Shown: piece by piece, positions 9,488-17,315 of the stretch | Numbering within the stretch: the first letter of the stretch is position 1 | How the letters are laid out: each line of letters starts with the position of its first letter | Assembly: GCA_017469935.1 (NCBI GenBank) | Contig: JAFUFL010000044.1 | Span: forward strand, 1-64,000 | Reading direction: 5' to 3' | DNA from: Lachnospiraceae bacterium | GTDB taxonomy: Bacteria; Bacillota; Clostridia; Lachnospirales; Lachnospiraceae | DNA length: 64,000 nt | The notes under the pieces: generated by a model | The model's input: the letters and a program-made list of their open reading frames with translations, nothing else | Databases searched by the model: none | What the model was told of the DNA's origin: nothing | Made by a program: the position numbers and the translations under genes

Positions 9488-10849
9488 CTATGCCGTCAAA
9501 TGCAGCACATTCGTCGCGATCATAAAGTAAATAGTCAGCGAGATCGCATCTACGATCGTCGTGATCAGGGGACTCGCCATGACCGCCGGGTCAAAGCCCA
9601 GCCTGTGAGCCAGAAGCGGCAGCGTACAGCCGATTGTCTTGGCGACCAGAACGACAAGTACCAGAGTCCCACAGACGATCAGGGCAATCTGGAAGCCCAC
9701 TCTATCGAAAAGCATGAGCTTTGCAAAATTGCAGACCGACAAGGTGATGCCGCAAAGCGCCGCGACTCTCACCTCTTTCCACAGAGCTTCCAACAGGTCA
9801 CTGAATTCGATCTCCTGCAGGGAAATACCACGGATGATCGAGACGCTGGCCTGGGAGCCCGCGTTACCGCCGGTGTCCATCAGCATGGGAATATAGGCCG
9901 TCAGGATCACATAAGAAGCGAGTGCCTTCTCATAACTGGTAATAATCGCGCCGGTAAAGGTGGCCGAAATCATCAGGAGCAGAAGCCAAGGCATTCTGTT
10001 CTTGTAAGTGTCAAAAATTCCCGTCCTGAAATAGCTCTTATCAGAGGGAATGATAGCTGCCATCTTCTCGATATCCTCCGTAGCCTCTTCCTGGATGATA
10101 TCGACGACGTCGTCGATGGTGATGATACCGACCATACGGTTCTCGTTATCCACGACAGGCATGGCCGTAAAGTCGTATTTCTGGAAGATGCGGGCCGCTT
10201 CTTCCTGGTCGGTAAGGGTGTTGATACTGATGACATTTTCATTCATCACTTCCCCGATGATCGCATCGGGATTGAGAATGACCAGGTAGCGCAGGGCCAC
10301 GGTTCCGATCAGGACTCTCTGCTGATCGACGACATAGCAGATATTAACCGTCTCGGAATCCAGTCCGATCTTGCGGATGCGGTCGACCGCGTCGCTGACG
10401 GTCATGTTCTCTTTGAGGTCGACATACTCGACCGTCATGATACTTCCTGCCGAATCCTCCGGATATCGCAGCAGATGGTTGATATCCTTTCTGGTCTCCG
10501 GTTTCGCGTTCTTGAGGATCTTCTTGACGATGTTGGCCGGCATCTCCTCCAAAAGGTCCGTAGCATCGTCCGCCATCAGGTTATCGATGATGCTGGATGC
10601 TTCCTTATCGGACAGCGACTGGATGATGTACTGCTGCACTTCGATCTCAAGGTTTGCGAATACGTCCGCCGCAATTCCCTTGGGCAGGATCCTGAATATT
10701 CTAAGGGACTCCTCGTCTTCCATCTCGTCCATGACCGCCGCGACGTCCGCCACGTTCATGTCCGCGACTTCCTGGCGGAGCTTGGTGTACTGTTTCTGCT
10801 CCAGAAGTTCTCTCAGAAGTTTGCCATATTCAATATTTTTATCTTCCAT
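9488..10849 (-). CDS. mgtE: Magnesium transporter MgtE
   Basis: MgtE is a Mg2+-gated channel-type importer. The protein has an N-terminal superhelical domain (residues about 1-130), two CBS domains (about 130-260) that sense cytosolic Mg2+, and a C-terminal membrane domain of five helices with the pore segment AYIPMLMDTGGNAGSQASV. Two in-frame ATGs lie six bases apart: GGAGG abuts the first (10855) but is 6 nt from the second (10849), so the second is the better start, giving 453 residues. A short leader ORF starting at 10938 overlaps this start region, and a consensus promoter lies at 11036-11064. There is no room for a full M-box riboswitch. Confidence 0.95.
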   Translation of the reverse strand: MEDKNIEYGKLLRELLEQKQYTKLRQEVADMNVADVAAVMDEMEDEESLRIFRILPKGIAADVFANLEIEVQQYIIQSLSDKEASSIIDNLMADDATDLLEEMPANIVKKILKNAKPETRKDINHLLRYPEDSAGSIMTVEYVDLKENMTVSDAVDRIRKIGLDSETVNICYVVDQQRVLIGTVALRYLVILNPDAIIGEVMNENVISINTLTDQEEAARIFQKYDFTAMPVVDNENRMVGIITIDDVVDIIQEEATEDIEKMAAIIPSDKSYFRTGIFDTYKNRMPWLLLLMISATFTGAIITSYEKALASYVILTAYIPMLMDTGGNAGSQASVSIIRGISLQEIEFSDLLEALWKEVRVAALCGITLSVCNFAKLMLFDRVGFQIALIVCGTLVLVVLVAKTIGCTLPLLAHRLGFDPAVMASPLITTIVDAISLTIYFMIATNVLHLTA

Positions 10850-10938
10850 ATCCATCCTCCGTCATTAAAGTGATCTTTGTTTCTTCGCGTTCGTGGAAGG
10901 GGATTGTCTGTACCGGAACTATATGTACTTCTATCCAC
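10813..10938 (-). CDS. Leader peptide ORF upstream of and overlapping mgtE (41 aa, GTG start)
   Basis: The ORF has a very strong ribosome binding site (AAAGGAGGTGG, 5 nt before GTG 10938) and encodes 41 residues. Residues 11-20 read DNPLPRTRRN, a proline segment followed by arginines. This is close in character to the PLPRRR core of the enterobacterial MgtL leader, which senses Mg2+ through ribosome instability (known for that system). The ORF runs through the mgtE ribosome binding site and ends 36-42 bases inside mgtE in another frame. A short stem (CTTTCAT/ATGAAAG, 10951-10981) touches its own ribosome binding site. A regulatory role is inferred; the peptide itself probably has no function. 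Confidence 0.6.
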   Translation of the reverse strand: MDRSTYSSGTDNPLPRTRRNKDHFNDGGWIWKIKILNMANF

Positions 10939-11035
10939 AAAAACCACCTCCTTTCATGACTTGGGGACTTCTGTATGAAAGCCCGGGTTTCTCTTACTTA
11001 ACCGGCAAAAAAGCAATAATTTTAATGTTCAACTC

Positions 11036-11064
11036 AGTTTAGTCTCTAATATTTCTTTTGTCAA
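11036..11064 (-). promoter_or_regulatory. mgtE promoter (TTGACA, 17 bp, TAAACT)
   Basis: Minus-strand TTGACA at 11064-11059 and TAAACT at 11041-11036, 17 bp apart. Transcription would start near 11029, leaving about 90 nt before the leader ORF. Confidence 0.75.
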
Positions 11065-11077
11065 TCTGACTCGCCCG

Positions 11078-11188
11078 TCACTCCTCTTCGCTCACCCGCA
11101 GCGGGAAAAAACCGTCATTCCTCTTCACTCAACCGCGACGGGAAGAAGCCCTCATTCCTCTTCACTCACCCGCAGCGGGAAGAAGCCC
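11078..11188 (-). repeat. 37-bp tandem repeat, three copies, made from the 3' end of the yigZ-like gene
   Basis: Three copies of a 37-bp unit lie at 11188-11152, 11151-11115 and 11114-11078 (minus reading). The first is the last 12 codons and stop of the YigZ-family gene; the other two lie beyond the stop and each ends in TGA. The unit contains the small hairpin CCCGCTGCGGG. Copies 1 and 2 differ at few positions, copy 3 at more. This looks like slippage duplication of a gene end. Confidence 0.8.
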
Positions 11189-11802
11189 TCCTCCACTTCT
11201 AGGATCTCTGCCTTGCCTCCCGAGAGCGAGATCAGCCCTTCGCAGATCTGGTCCGCCCTGTCCCGCGCAATCGTGAGCATGAAGGACACCTTGTCCGTGT
11301 AGACCTGATCGTACGGCGTCACCTTCTGCTGCTTCAGATAATACAGCACCTTATCCAGCAGGCTGTATTCGATCTCTACGCCGATCACCCTGCACAGGCA
11401 CATCCTGACCACTTCCGCGTCCGCCAGCGCTGCCTGCGCCGCCTGCGTGTAGGACCTGACCAGCCCGCCTGTCCCCAGCAGTGTCCCGCCAAAATAGCGC
11501 GTCACCACCACGACCGCATTTCGAATGCCGGCTCCGTCCAGGACCTTGAGCATGGGAATTCCTGCCGTTCCCGAGGGTTCACCATCGTCAGACGCTTTTT
11601 TGACAGAGCCGTCGTCTCCAAGGATCCACGCGTAGCAGTGGTGCCTCGCGTCATAGTAGCGCTTTCTGGCCTGCGCGACCACGGCGGCCGCTTCCTCCTC
11701 CGTGGAGACCGGATGGATCTCCCCGAGGAACCGGGACTTTTTCTCCGTATACTCGCCCTTTCCGACGCTTCCTATTGTCAGGTATTCTTTTCCGGCAGCC
11801 AT
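11152..11802 (-). CDS. YigZ/IMPACT family protein
   Basis: The 216-residue protein matches the UPF0029/IMPACT family (E. coli YigZ, B. subtilis YvyE). Visible hallmarks are KKSRFLGEIHPVSTEEEA near the N-terminus, the RYYDARHHCYAWILG motif, DDGEPSGTAGIPML, and VVVTRYFGGTLLGTGGLVRSY. The C-terminal third is the ferredoxin-like DUF1949 part. The biochemical role is not settled; the eukaryotic relative regulates translation through GCN1. AGGAGG precedes the ATG. The 3' end is tandemly copied downstream. Confidence 0.92.
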   Translation of the reverse strand: MAAGKEYLTIGSVGKGEYTEKKSRFLGEIHPVSTEEEAAAVVAQARKRYYDARHHCYAWILGDDGSVKKASDDGEPSGTAGIPMLKVLDGAGIRNAVVVVTRYFGGTLLGTGGLVRSYTQAAQAALADAEVVRMCLCRVIGVEIEYSLLDKVLYYLKQQKVTPYDQVYTDKVSFMLTIARDRADQICEGLISLSGGKAEILEVEEGFFPLRVSEEE

Positions 11803-11961
11803 TCGGACCTCCTAAAAAGTATCGTAACTAAATTATTTTACCATACTTTAAGAGTATGCGTCTATTATGCCTTCATTTTCATAAAATCAGCCCTGCCCGC
11901 CTCAGCGGACAGGGCCTGCGTCATTTGTCGGCACGGAAATCTTTTCCTGTTACACGGTTCA

Positions 11962-12705
11962 TTATAACAGCTGAAGCGGTTTCCACTTCAGGTAGTCTCC
12001 GGATACGAGCCGATATATCCTTCCCCGATACTCTCCCTGAATGCTGTCATGGAAACGACTCTCGCCGTGGCTGTGAGCGTAGATCACCTGCTCTGCCCCA
12101 TATTCCTCAGCCATATCCGTAAAAGCACTGCGTTCCTCCAGGATATTCGTCGGAGGATAGTGCAGGAACATGATGTATTTCCTGTATCCGTCCGCCTTTG
12201 CCAGTTCGAATGATTTGCGAAGACGTTCCAGCTCCCTCTTTACCAGTTTCCGGGCATGCTCTTCCTCTTTCTCATCCCAGCCAACGATACGCCCCCGCCG
12301 GTCCAAATAGAAAGGCCCCTCGAATGTGAACCCCTTTGTCCCGACCAAGGCGTAATCATTGTAAACCTCATAGCTATCCTGCAGAAATGTCAGTCTCGGC
12401 TGATACAGCTCATTGAGCTGCGCTGTCTTCTTCGCGTCCCAGAACATGTCGTGGTTACCACGGGTCAATATTTTCCTTCCCGGAAGGTCACAGATATACT
12501 GCAGGTCCGGCTCACATTCCGACAGGTTCTTCCCCCAGCTATGATCTCCGACCAGGACAAGGGTATCATCGTCCGACACGGTCTTTCCGCAGTTCTTTCT
12601 GAACTTCTCTTCGTGATTCTTCCATACGCGTCCATGCAGCTGTCCGGGCGCCTTCAGGACGGACCGGTAATGCAGGTGCAGGTCGCCAATCGCATATAAA
12701 CTCAT
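11962..12705 (-). CDS. Calcineurin-like metallophosphoesterase
   Basis: Cytoplasmic 247-residue metallophosphoesterase with no signal peptide. The dinuclear-metal motifs are in order: AIGDLHLH (residues 6-13), VLVGDHSWGK, RGNHDMFW, then FLHYPP and YAHSHGE. The substrate cannot be told from sequence. It lies alone between the YigZ-family gene and tRNA-Thr. The terminator-like hairpin at 12737-12779 separates it from the tRNA upstream. Confidence 0.88.
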   Translation of the reverse strand: MSLYAIGDLHLHYRSVLKAPGQLHGRVWKNHEEKFRKNCGKTVSDDDTLVLVGDHSWGKNLSECEPDLQYICDLPGRKILTRGNHDMFWDAKKTAQLNELYQPRLTFLQDSYEVYNDYALVGTKGFTFEGPFYLDRRGRIVGWDEKEEEHARKLVKRELERLRKSFELAKADGYRKYIMFLHYPPTNILEERSAFTDMAEEYGAEQVIYAHSHGESRFHDSIQGEYRGRIYRLVSGDYLKWKPLQLL

Positions 12706-12736
12706 AGTAAACCGTCTTTCCTTTTAAACATGCCGA

Positions 12737-12779
12737 AAAGCAAAAGCCCCAGAAGCCTTTATTTATGGCTTCTGGGACT
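12737..12779 (-). terminator. Terminator of tRNA-Thr
   Basis: On the minus strand CCCAGAAGCC pairs with GGCTTCTGGG around an A/T loop and is followed by GCTTTTGCTTTT. It lies just downstream of the tRNA. Confidence 0.8.
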
Positions 12780-12790
12780 CATATAAAAAA

Positions 12791-12862
12791 GCTGGCAACG
12801 AGAATCGAACTCGTGACCTCCGCACTACCAATGCGACGCACTACCGACTGTGCTATGCCAGC
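12791..12862 (-). tRNA. tRNA-Thr (anticodon GGU)
   Basis: A 72-nt cloverleaf: acceptor GCTGGCA/TGCCAGC, D-arm GCAC/GTGC, anticodon arm TCGCA-TTGGTAG-TGCGG giving anticodon GGT, and T-arm ACGAG-TTCGATT-CTCGT. No CCA is encoded; a T-run follows directly. Promoter at 12892-12920. Confidence 0.93.
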
Positions 12863-12891
12863 TTATTTGCTGTCTTGGCGACAACAAATGT

Positions 12892-12920
12892 ATAATATCA
12901 TAGTGGTCTGTTCTTGTCAA
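12892..12920 (-). promoter_or_regulatory. tRNA-Thr promoter (TTGACA, 17 bp, TATTAT)
   Basis: Minus-strand TTGACA (12920-12915) and TATTAT (12897-12892) with exactly 17 bp between them, 30 bp ahead of the tRNA. Confidence 0.8.
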
Positions 12921-12975
12921 ACACTAATTTGCGTCAACCTGCTGTCGAATTTGTGAATTTGTGATGCATCCGGCT

Positions 12976-13140
12976 GGCGATACCGACGGATCAGAAGTTT
13001 CCCCCATTCCGTAGGGCTGTACATGGCTAGTCCCACCCACGCGATACCGACGGATAACGAACTTCTCCCTTACCGTAGGACTATACAAGACAAGTCTCGC
13101 CTGGTTATACCCACATCCAGTAATTCTACCTTACGGCAGG
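12976..13140. repeat. Degenerate ~65-bp repeats, two copies plus a partial third
   Basis: Copies begin GCGATACCGACGGAT at 12977 and 13041; a weaker third (ATACCCACATCCAG...) starts near 13108. Each continues to a CCGTAGG-type block. Read on the minus strand, the unit matches the CCCTACG...ATTCGTCGGTGTC repeats at 43.8-44.4 kb, so both loci hold one family. No gene is seen here. Confidence 0.65.
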
Positions 13141-13409
13141 AATCCACCTGAGCGGGTGCGATATGCCCCTTTTAACTTCCTTTGAATGAACAGCCGGATG
13201 AACCTGATCCTTCCCGAGCAAAGGAGGGAATGAGGGCGGCATCACATATGCCGCCCGAAAGCCCGTTGTTTGAGCCGTCCGGTCATCGGAGCGGACGGCG
13301 AGTTCAGGAATGCGGTTCCCTCCTTTGCTCGGGAAGGATCTGTGTGAATCCCTGTGAAATCAACGCAAGTTAGAAGGGGCATTTTGCACCCGCTCAGGAT
13401 TGAATCCTG
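13137..13409. repeat. 273-bp nested palindrome (structured element of unknown type)
   Basis: The outer arms 13137-13178 and 13367-13409 pair over almost their whole length (CCTGAGCGGGTGC with GCACCCGCTCAGG; ATGCCCCTT with AAGGGGCAT). An inner perfect 24-bp stem pairs 13207-13230 with 13316-13339. Its top holds two more hairpins: GGGCGGCAT/ATGCCGCCC (13234-13256) and GCCGTCCG/CGGACGGC (13274-13299). No open frame of note is present. It could be a MITE-like non-autonomous element or a structured RNA; the sequence does not decide. Confidence 0.7.
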
Positions 13410-13443
13410 TCTACTAAATGCAACATGCCCCTATTCCTCAAAC

Positions 13444-13472
13444 TGTGTCAGCTGATACGTCCCCGTGACACA
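13444..13472. terminator. Hairpin 3' of the PBP gene
   Basis: GTGTCA...TGACAC encloses GCTGATACGTCCCC. The 21 bases at 13444-13464, read TGTCAGCTGATACGTCCCC in their core, recur in the long hairpin at 47057-47131. It lies four bases beyond the PBP stop codon and probably terminates that transcript, although no U-run follows. Confidence 0.5.
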
Positions 13473-13475
13473 CTT

Positions 13476-16001
13476 TTAATTACCGCCGGACTCCGCCGCC
13501 TTCTTCTTCGCTTCCTCCGCCGCTTTCTTCTTGGCCTCCTCAGCTGCCTTCTTCTTGGCTTCTTCCGCCGCTTTCTTCTTGGCCTCTTCTTCCGCCTTCT
13601 TGCGCTCTTCCTCTTCTCTGCGCTTCATCTCGAGGTACTCCTCGTAGTGGTAATCGCAGTAGTCGTCGTCGAACACCGTATCCTCGTCAAAATATTCCCT
13701 GACGGACGGGCAGACGCCGCTGAGCGGGAGCTGACCGGAAACCTGGCAGACCGTCCTCTCGACGATTCCGTCGGGGCGGTTGAAGTCCTGCCACTCCTGG
13801 TTGCCGGGAAGTTCCTGCATAACCTCTCTCCAGATGGTCTTGGCAAGTCCCTGCTCCTCGGATGTCGTCAGGTCTTCGTTGTTGTCATAGCCGACCCATA
13901 CGGTAGCCGTGTAGCTCGGAGTATAACCGCAGAACCAGACGTCGTTCTCATCGGAAGTCGTACCGGTCTTGCCGGCGGTCATAGTGGATCCGAAATCTGC
14001 GCTTCTTCCTGTACCGGATGTCAGAACATCCTCCATGGCCGATGTGAGAAGCCAGGCCGTTCTCTCTTTGAGTACTCTTCTGCCGACTGCGGTCTTGGAG
14101 CTGTCAAGCAGAAGGTTCCCTTCGTGATCGTAGACCTTCGTGTACATCTTGGGCTCGATATAGAAGCCGCCGTTCGCGATCGTGGCATAGGCCGCGTTCA
14201 ATTCAATGTTCTTGACACCGTAGGTGATACCTCCGAGAGCCAGCGTCTCGTTGACATCCGTGAACATGCTGCCGTTGATCTCTACGCCGTCGACGAGGGT
14301 GGAGATACCGAACTTCTGGGCGAAATCATAGCCGACTCTGGGACCCATTTCAGACAGGACCTTGACAGTGACGATATTCATGGACTGCACAATACCCTCT
14401 CTGAGAGTAGATAGTCCTCTGTAGCCCTTGTACCAGTTTCTGACCGGTACGCCGCTCTCATAGCTGTAAGGCTCGTCGTCTTCCGATGAGGCCAGCGTGA
14501 ACTGCCCCGTCTCCAGAGCGGGCGCGTATGTCGTGATGATCTTGAAAGTGGAGCCCGGCTGGCGGAGCGTATCGGTCGCTCGGTTCAGCGTCCTGTTCGC
14601 TTCTTTGTCGCCTCGGCCGCCGACCATAGCAAGAACGTGGCCGGTGGACTGATCCTCGATCGTAAGAGAGATCTCCGGCTGCGGCGCCAGGCTGACGCTT
14701 TCCGTATATTTCTGCTTGTCGGGATTGGCGATGACCGAATTCCTGAAATCCTCGATATCGCTGTAAGCGTTGTCTTTGGAGCTGTACATCAGATCCGCGT
14801 CCCAATCCTGCTCCATGAGCCAGTTGGCCAGGCTGTTGCTGTCATAATTGGAAGTAGTGCCGTCCTCGTTGATGACCGACAGCTTGTAGCTGAGCATGTA
14901 CTTGACATTCTCGGGGAAGTTGCCGGAATCCTCGCTGCACTCCTCGTCGCAGATCGCCTGGATCTCCGGATCCAGCGTCGAATATATCTTGAGGCCGCCG
15001 CTGTACAGAAGCGCGTAAGCTTCTTCCGCCGTCTTGCCCGCGTCCTCCTGCAGATCGGCCAGGATCTGGTTCTGGAGCGCGTCGACAAAATAGGAGTTGA
15101 TCCGGTTGTCTTCCACCTGCTTCTTGATATTGACTTCCTGAATGCGGGTGTAGACGTCGTCATCCTTTGCCGCTTTGAGCTGTTCCTGATCGATGTATCC
15201 CTGATTGAGCATGTACTGCAGAACGACTTCCCGTCTCTGGGCGTTCTGTTCGGGATAGACGACCGGGTCAAACTGCGTCGGATTCTGCGGGATCGCCGCA
15301 ATGACTGCACATTCCGAAACGCTCAGTTCATTGCAGTGCTTGTCAAAATATCGCTGGGAAGCCGCTTCGACGCCGAGCGTGCCGTGCCCGAGGTTGATGG
15401 TGTTCAGATAATTGAGAAGGATGGTGTCCTTGCTCATCGTCTTTTCCAGATTGATCGCCAGGTACTGCTCCTGCAGCTTTCTCTTTATTCTCTCCACACT
15501 GGACTCGTTGGTCCACTCGGTAAAGACATTGTTCTTGATCAGCTGCTGCGTGATCGTACTGGCGCCCTCCGAAAAGTTTCCGCTTGTCAGGCCGATCACG
15601 GCCGCGCGCAGAATACCGGGCGCATCGATTCCCTTGTGCTCGTAGAATCTCTCGTCCTCGATGGCCACAAAAGCATGCGCGAGGTCTTTGGTGATCATAT
15701 CACCGGAGACAGGAATTCGGTTGGAGTCCGCCGAGACCAGCTTCGCGACCTCGTTGTTGTCCGCGTCGTAAACAAATGATGAGAACCCTTTGGGGCTGAC
15801 ATCGATGACTGTCTGATTGGGGGCGCTGTCGATGACACCGCGAAAGACGCCTATTCCGAGGCTGGCTCCTGCCACGCAGAGGCCGACGACACCCACCAGA
15901 AGGAGGTGTCCCGCGCCGAGAATGATCTTTTTCATTCTCTTGCGGCTCTTCGAGGCAAGATACTCCTGCCTGTTGCGTATTCCTCTTCTGCCAAAATTCA
16001 T
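13476..16001 (-). CDS. Class A penicillin-binding protein (glycosyltransferase/transpeptidase)
   Basis: Bifunctional peptidoglycan synthase of the PBP1a type. With the start at 16001 it has 841 residues: a basic cytoplasmic tail, one membrane helix near residues 24-50, a GT51 domain with catalytic EDERFYEHKGIDAPG (Glu115 region), a linker, and a transpeptidase domain with STFK (Ser484), SMN and KTGTT. The C-terminus is a hydrophilic tail of four EEAKKKAA-type repeats. I chose ATG 16001 because the 30 codons before it run through the dispersed GCTCGC palindrome and lack a good ribosome binding site, whereas AAAAGG precedes 16001. Confidence 0.95.
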   Translation of the reverse strand: MNFGRRGIRNRQEYLASKSRKRMKKIILGAGHLLLVGVVGLCVAGASLGIGVFRGVIDSAPNQTVIDVSPKGFSSFVYDADNNEVAKLVSADSNRIPVSGDMITKDLAHAFVAIEDERFYEHKGIDAPGILRAAVIGLTSGNFSEGASTITQQLIKNNVFTEWTNESSVERIKRKLQEQYLAINLEKTMSKDTILLNYLNTINLGHGTLGVEAASQRYFDKHCNELSVSECAVIAAIPQNPTQFDPVVYPEQNAQRREVVLQYMLNQGYIDQEQLKAAKDDDVYTRIQEVNIKKQVEDNRINSYFVDALQNQILADLQEDAGKTAEEAYALLYSGGLKIYSTLDPEIQAICDEECSEDSGNFPENVKYMLSYKLSVINEDGTTSNYDSNSLANWLMEQDWDADLMYSSKDNAYSDIEDFRNSVIANPDKQKYTESVSLAPQPEISLTIEDQSTGHVLAMVGGRGDKEANRTLNRATDTLRQPGSTFKIITTYAPALETGQFTLASSEDDEPYSYESGVPVRNWYKGYRGLSTLREGIVQSMNIVTVKVLSEMGPRVGYDFAQKFGISTLVDGVEINGSMFTDVNETLALGGITYGVKNIELNAAYATIANGGFYIEPKMYTKVYDHEGNLLLDSSKTAVGRRVLKERTAWLLTSAMEDVLTSGTGRSADFGSTMTAGKTGTTSDENDVWFCGYTPSYTATVWVGYDNNEDLTTSEEQGLAKTIWREVMQELPGNQEWQDFNRPDGIVERTVCQVSGQLPLSGVCPSVREYFDEDTVFDDDYCDYHYEEYLEMKRREEEERKKAEEEAKKKAAEEAKKKAAEEAKKKAAEEAKKKAAESGGN

Positions 16002-16059
16002 AAAATGAACCTTTTCCTTTCCGTATTCATAAGTAGGTTCGCCGCGCGAACCGCTGTCA

Positions 16060-16078
16060 TGGCTCGCCTTGCGAGCCT
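16060..16078 (-). promoter_or_regulatory. GCTCGC hairpin in the PBP gene leader
   Basis: Minus-strand GGCTCGC-AAG-GCGAGCC, a perfect 7-bp stem, 60-80 nt before the chosen start. It is a near-copy of the hairpins in the pyrH and IMP cyclohydrolase leaders. Confidence 0.5.
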
Positions 16079-16244
16079 TTGAATTCATCATAGTATTATA
16101 GCAAAAGAATTCTACATAATAAAGAACTTCACAGAATTGTCACTTTAATTTGATTTTCTTTTTTAGCGAATACGCTATAATTAAAATCGCTTCGATCGTT
16201 AACCCGAATCAGCAGACTTATTATAAGGAAGCAGAAAACGAATC

Positions 16245-17315
16245 ATGAAACATCACTTTAGAAAGCGTCCACGCTCCCATGACGCTGCCAAAATATACAA
16301 AAAGCGCTTCACGCGGATATGGTGTATCGTGTCCGTGTCTGTCATTGTGCTCTGGACCCTCTGGACCCTCCTCGATGCTTTTGTGATCCCCAGGGATATC
16401 GTCATCGCGGATCAGACGGCGGGCACGGCTGCGCAGGCAGATTCGCAGCAGGAGGATTTTCAGGCCGACGCGCAAGACGAGACGGGCACGGCTACGCAGG
16501 AAGGAGCCGACGAGACACAGGCTCCGAGCGACGAAGAAGCCGCCGGTGAAGCCCCGAAAGAGAAATTGACCGAGCCGGTCATCACAGACTCTTCCTATGA
16601 CAACGGCGAGATCTACATTGAGATCCGCTACATGAGGACGCTCGACACCGACGTCTACATAGCGGACATCATATTAAACGACCCTGCTTTTCTGAAAACG
16701 GCCCTGGCCGAAGGCGCATTCGGCCGCAACCTAACCGACACGACCTCCAGCATTGCCGAGCAAAACGGAGCGATCCTGGCGATCAACGGAGATTTTTACG
16801 GTTTTCGCGATACCGGATATGTGATGCGAAACGGATATCTTTACCGCTCCAAACCGGGCAAAGACCCGGAGCAGGAAGATCTTGTCCTGTTCGAGGACGG
16901 CACCGTCCGGATTCTCAGGGAGTCGGAGTACACCGCCGAAGAAATCCGCGACTTAGGGGCGGTCGATATTTTTTCCTTCGGTCCCGGTCTCGTAATCGAC
17001 GGAGAAATCAGCGTTTCCGGCGGTGACGAGGTCGAGCGCGCCCAGGTCACAAACCCCAGGACCGGATTCGGAGTGATCTCTCCCCTTCACTATCTCTTTG
17101 TCGTATCGGACGGTCGCACGGAGGAGAGCGTCGGGCTTTCGCTCCTGGAGCTTGCCGATCTGATGAAGGAAATGGGATGCGTCACCGCCTATAATCTGGA
17201 CGGGGGAGGCTCCTCCACCATGTGGTTTAACGGCAAGGTCCTCAACCGACCCACGACATTCGGCGACACCGTCGAGGAAAGGAACGTCAGTGATATCGTC
17301 TATATTGGAAAGTGA
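16245..17315 (+). CDS. Membrane-anchored phosphodiester glycosidase (NAGPA-domain) protein
   Basis: 356 residues: short basic N-terminus, one membrane helix (about 25-45), an acidic Ala/Glu/Gln-rich spacer to about residue 105, then a phosphodiester glycosidase domain. Its motifs are AINGDFYGFRDTGYVMRNG and, at the C-terminus, NLDGGGSSTMWFNGK, both typical of the NAGPA/DUF2233 family. Family members hydrolyse sugar phosphodiesters or act in exopolysaccharide systems; the substrate here is unknown. It would act outside the membrane. It lies divergent from the PBP gene and overlaps the next gene by 26 bp. Confidence 0.88.
   Translation: MKHHFRKRPRSHDAAKIYKKRFTRIWCIVSVSVIVLWTLWTLLDAFVIPRDIVIADQTAGTAAQADSQQEDFQADAQDETGTATQEGADETQAPSDEEAAGEAPKEKLTEPVITDSSYDNGEIYIEIRYMRTLDTDVYIADIILNDPAFLKTALAEGAFGRNLTDTTSSIAEQNGAILAINGDFYGFRDTGYVMRNGYLYRSKPGKDPEQEDLVLFEDGTVRILRESEYTAEEIRDLGAVDIFSFGPGLVIDGEISVSGGDEVERAQVTNPRTGFGVISPLHYLFVVSDGRTEESVGLSLLELADLMKEMGCVTAYNLDGGGSSTMWFNGKVLNRPTTFGDTVEERNVSDIVYIGK

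Noticed and set aside
10850-11030. M-box (ykoK) Mg2+ riboswitch before mgtE
   Set aside because: Only about 90 nt lie between the promoter start and the leader ORF, and the conserved M-box core is not seen.
13137-13409. Retron msr/msd-type RNA for the large palindrome
   Set aside because: No reverse transcriptase gene is anywhere near; the neighbours are a tRNA and a PBP gene.
13425-14414. Plus-strand open frame opposite the PBP gene
   Set aside because: Begins with low-complexity Leu/Phe/Arg, the mirror of the PBP's Lys/Ala/Glu tail; no domain and no ribosome binding site.
16002-16091. N-terminal 30-codon extension of the PBP frame
   Set aside because: The stretch is the dispersed GCTCGC palindrome and leader; the ribosome binding site and membrane-protein start fit ATG 16001 better.
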